A DNA stretch of 24,696 bases from an uncultured Oscillospiraceae bacterium (GTDB taxonomy: Bacteria; Bacillota; Clostridia; Oscillospirales; Acutalibacteraceae): assembly GCA_902490145.1 (NCBI GenBank), contig CABUCT010000005.1, positions 1-24,696 on the forward strand, read 5' to 3'. The notes beneath the pieces are model-generated. The model had not been told where the DNA came from. It did not search any database and worked only from the letters and a program-made list of their open reading frames with translations. Each line of letters opens with the position of its first letter. Position 1 is the stretch's first letter. Positions 23,399-24,696 of the stretch are shown here, piece by piece. A program made the position numbers and the translations under genes.

Positions 23399-23701
23399 TT
23401 AATCACTGATATAGGGAAGAAGGGCAATGTGGCGTGCACGTTTGATAGCGGTTGTAAGCTCTCTCTGATGACGAGCACAAGTACCGGTAACGCGGCGGGG
23501 AAGAATCTTTGCACGCTCAGATGTGTATTTGCGGAGCTTTGCAACATCTTTATAATCAATAGCCTCTACCTTATCAACACAAAAGCTGCAAACCTTTCTG
23601 CGGCCTTTGCGGTTTCCACGCATTGGGCGTTCAGCACGTTCGGGACGCTCAGGACGCTCGGGGCGTTCTGCACGCTGTTCGATCCTTTCGGTGTTTTCCA
23701 T
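23399..23701 (-). CDS. rpsR: 30S ribosomal protein S18 with Arg/Pro/Glu-rich N-terminal extension
   Basis: S18 pairs with S6 on the small-subunit platform. The 100-residue protein is about 20-25 residues longer than the common form. Residues 10-26 are a repetitive extension (RAERPERPERPERAERP). The conserved body starts near GRRKVCSFC. Cys38, Cys41, Cys75 and His78 (CSFC...CARH) look like a zinc-binding set, the C+ form of S18. KLRKYTSERAKILPRRVTG and the C-terminal LTTAIKRARHIALLPY are classic. AAGGAGA precedes the ATG. It is last of the rpsF-ssb-rpsR trio and is followed by a strong terminator. Confidence 0.97.
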   Translation of the reverse strand: MENTERIEQRAERPERPERPERAERPMRGNRKGRRKVCSFCVDKVEAIDYKDVAKLRKYTSERAKILPRRVTGTCARHQRELTTAIKRARHIALLPYISD

Positions 23702-23746
23702 ATTATAAGTCTCCTTACATTATAAATTAATTCCGTTAAAAACTTA

Positions 23747-24199
23747 TTAGAACGGAAGATCGTCGTCGGCATCCTCAATCTCGCGGAAATCGTCAGAACT
23801 GCTGTTGCTGAAAGCGGGAGGAACCTGTGACTGACTTTCATAAGAGGGCATGCCCTGATCGTCAGAGGAATATCCGCTTCGTTTTGGCTCAGCGAAATAA
23901 AGATTTTCTGCGACAATTGTATATGCCTTGCGGCGGACACCATTGCGGTCGTCATATGTTCTTGTTTCCATACGTCCCTGAACAGCGATAAGCTGACCTT
24001 TGACATAATATTTTGAAGCGAATTCGGCAAGACGAGACCAAGCGACTACATCAAAGAAGTCGGTTTGCCTTTCATCTCCCTGACGGACAAAAGAACGCTC
24101 GACAGCGATGGTAAAAGAGGTTACACTTCGATTGGTCGAAGTTTGGCGAAGCTCTGGCTTATCTACCAGTCTGCCCATCATGATAACTGAGTTAAGCAT
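23747..24199 (-). CDS. ssb: Single-stranded DNA-binding protein
   Basis: It coats single-stranded DNA in replication and repair. The 150-residue protein has an OB-fold at about 1-108 (MLNSVIMMGRLVDKPELR, FFDVVAWSRLAEFASKYYVKGQL, VQGRMETRTYDD), a Gly/Ser/Gln-rich linker, and the acidic tip DDDLPF that recruits partner proteins. AGAGGTGA lies just after the rpsF stop. The position between rpsF and rpsR is the standard bacterial arrangement. Confidence 0.98.
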   Translation of the reverse strand: MLNSVIMMGRLVDKPELRQTSTNRSVTSFTIAVERSFVRQGDERQTDFFDVVAWSRLAEFASKYYVKGQLIAVQGRMETRTYDDRNGVRRKAYTIVAENLYFAEPKRSGYSSDDQGMPSYESQSQVPPAFSNSSSDDFREIEDADDDLPF

Positions 24200-24212
24200 A
24201 ATTTGTCACCTC

Positions 24213-24494
24213 TTAGTCTTTGTTGACTATCATCGTACGGAGAACACCGTCGGTGATTTTGAATACACGGTCAAGCTCTGCCGGGAAAGCAGGCTCAGCA
24301 GTGAAGTTAGCAACTGCATAAAAGCCTTCGGCTTCATCGTTGATGAGATAAGCAAGTCTGCGTTTACCCCATACATCAACGCTGTCAATTGTGCCGTTGG
24401 ACTCGATAAGAGCTTTGAACTTTTCAAGCAGTGCGTTTGCGGCCTCCTCTCCGTTTTTAACGGAGAAAACCATTACTACTTCGTATTTGGACAT
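24213..24494 (-). CDS. rpsF: 30S ribosomal protein S6
   Basis: S6 binds S18 in the platform of the small subunit. The 93-residue protein shows KYEVVMVFSVKNGEE, IDSVDVWGKRRLAYLINDEAEGFYAVANF and a short C-terminal tail. I chose the ATG at 24494: GGAGG lies eight bases upstream, while the longer GTG start at 24503 would overlap that site. It is the first gene of the rpsF-ssb-rpsR operon. Confidence 0.97.
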   Translation of the reverse strand: MSKYEVVMVFSVKNGEEAANALLEKFKALIESNGTIDSVDVWGKRRLAYLINDEAEGFYAVANFTAEPAFPAELDRVFKITDGVLRTMIVNKD

Positions 24495-24577
24495 TGTCAG
24501 CACCTCCTTTTGGTCTGTTGGCCCCGAACAATTCGGAGCAAGGAGCAGGCGTGTACATATTCACCTGCGTAAAAATC
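24495..24577 (-). promoter_or_regulatory. rpsF leader with two hairpins, possible S6:S18 autoregulatory site
   Basis: The leader holds a GCAGGTG...CACGCCTGC hairpin and a GCTCCGAA/TTCGGGGC hairpin (8 bp, one G-T pair) with a CCG inside, just before the ribosome binding site. S6:S18 is known to bind a hairpin with a CCG in rpsF leaders of many bacteria. That this leader acts so is inference. Confidence 0.5.
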
Positions 24578-24606
24578 ATATTATCATAGTTTGACATTAT
24601 AGTCAA
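24578..24606 (-). promoter_or_regulatory. Promoter of rpsF-ssb-rpsR
   Basis: Minus strand TTGACT (24601-24606), 17-base spacer ending TGA, TAATAT (24578-24583), an extended -10 type. The -35 is one half of a perfect 5-bp inverted repeat, TTGAC-6-GTCAA, spanning 24591-24606. Confidence 0.72.
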
Positions 24607-24654
24607 GCATTTTTTAATTAAAATTACATAAAACGGAAATATCGTAAAAACCTC

Positions 24655-24683
24655 TTGAACATATGTAGACGTCATGATATAAT
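24655..24683 (+). promoter_or_regulatory. Divergent promoter at the right edge
   Basis: TTGAAC (24655-24660), 17-base spacer ending TGA, TATAAT (24678-24683). An extended -10 promoter pointing out of the window, so it serves a gene beyond base 24696. Confidence 0.72.
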
Positions 24684-24696
24684 GAGCATAATATAT

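Noticed and set aside
24457..24675. A 72-residue minus-strand frame upstream of rpsF
   Set aside because: It covers the rpsF promoter and leader hairpins and has no ribosome binding site or recognisable sequence.

Overview
The window looks like a chromosomal segment of a Gram-positive Clostridia bacterium, probably a gut Oscillospirales/Ruminococcaceae-type organism. I infer this from the clostridial single-chain PurL, two secreted proteins ending in type I dockerin repeats, AGGAGG-type ribosome binding sites, lipobox lipoproteins and the rpsF-ssb-rpsR order. No species can be named from the sequence alone.

Positions 1-12312, minus strand: one long purine operon, transcribed purE-purC-purF-purM-purN-IMP cyclohydrolase-AICAR formyltransferase-glyA-purD-purL. 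purL runs off the left edge. The genes are tightly packed, several with overlapping stop and start codons. A consensus promoter (TTGACA, 17 bp, TATAAT) starts a leader holding a ZTP (pfl) riboswitch aptamer whose 3' strand merges into an intrinsic terminator just before the purE ribosome binding site. ZTP/ZMP reports a shortage of 10-formyl-tetrahydrofolate, and the operon contains two formyl-folate consumers (purN, AICAR formyltransferase) and the folate-charging enzyme glyA. Two enzymes are unusual. The bifunctional PurH is split into a stand-alone formyltransferase and a PurO-like cyclohydrolase. The PurF homologue lacks the catalytic N-terminal cysteine and other glutaminase residues.

Positions 12508-12770, plus strand: a tRNA-Asp/tRNA-Thr pair with its own consensus promoter and terminator.

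Positions 12780-16037: an accessory-looking stretch. An ABC-type substrate-binding lipoprotein gene and a small DUF378 membrane protein gene (minus strand) are flanked by inverted, diverged copies of a roughly 270-bp non-coding repeat (B: 13170-13437 and 15735-16010). A second repeat family (A: 12868-12978, 13433-13544, relic at 22687-22750) lies beside it. No transposase is visible.

Positions 15678-18620, plus strand: lepA, preceded by a promoter and an unusually long leader containing repeat B, followed by a small anchored secreted protein. Positions 18679-22670: a sialate O-acetylesterase-like SGNH esterase with a dockerin, then a secreted dockerin protein of unknown function. Each has its own extended -10 promoter and a terminator.

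Positions 22808-24606, minus strand: rpsF-ssb-rpsR with promoter and terminator, then a YpsA/SLOG-type gene directly behind the terminator. A divergent plus-strand promoter at the right edge serves a gene outside the window.
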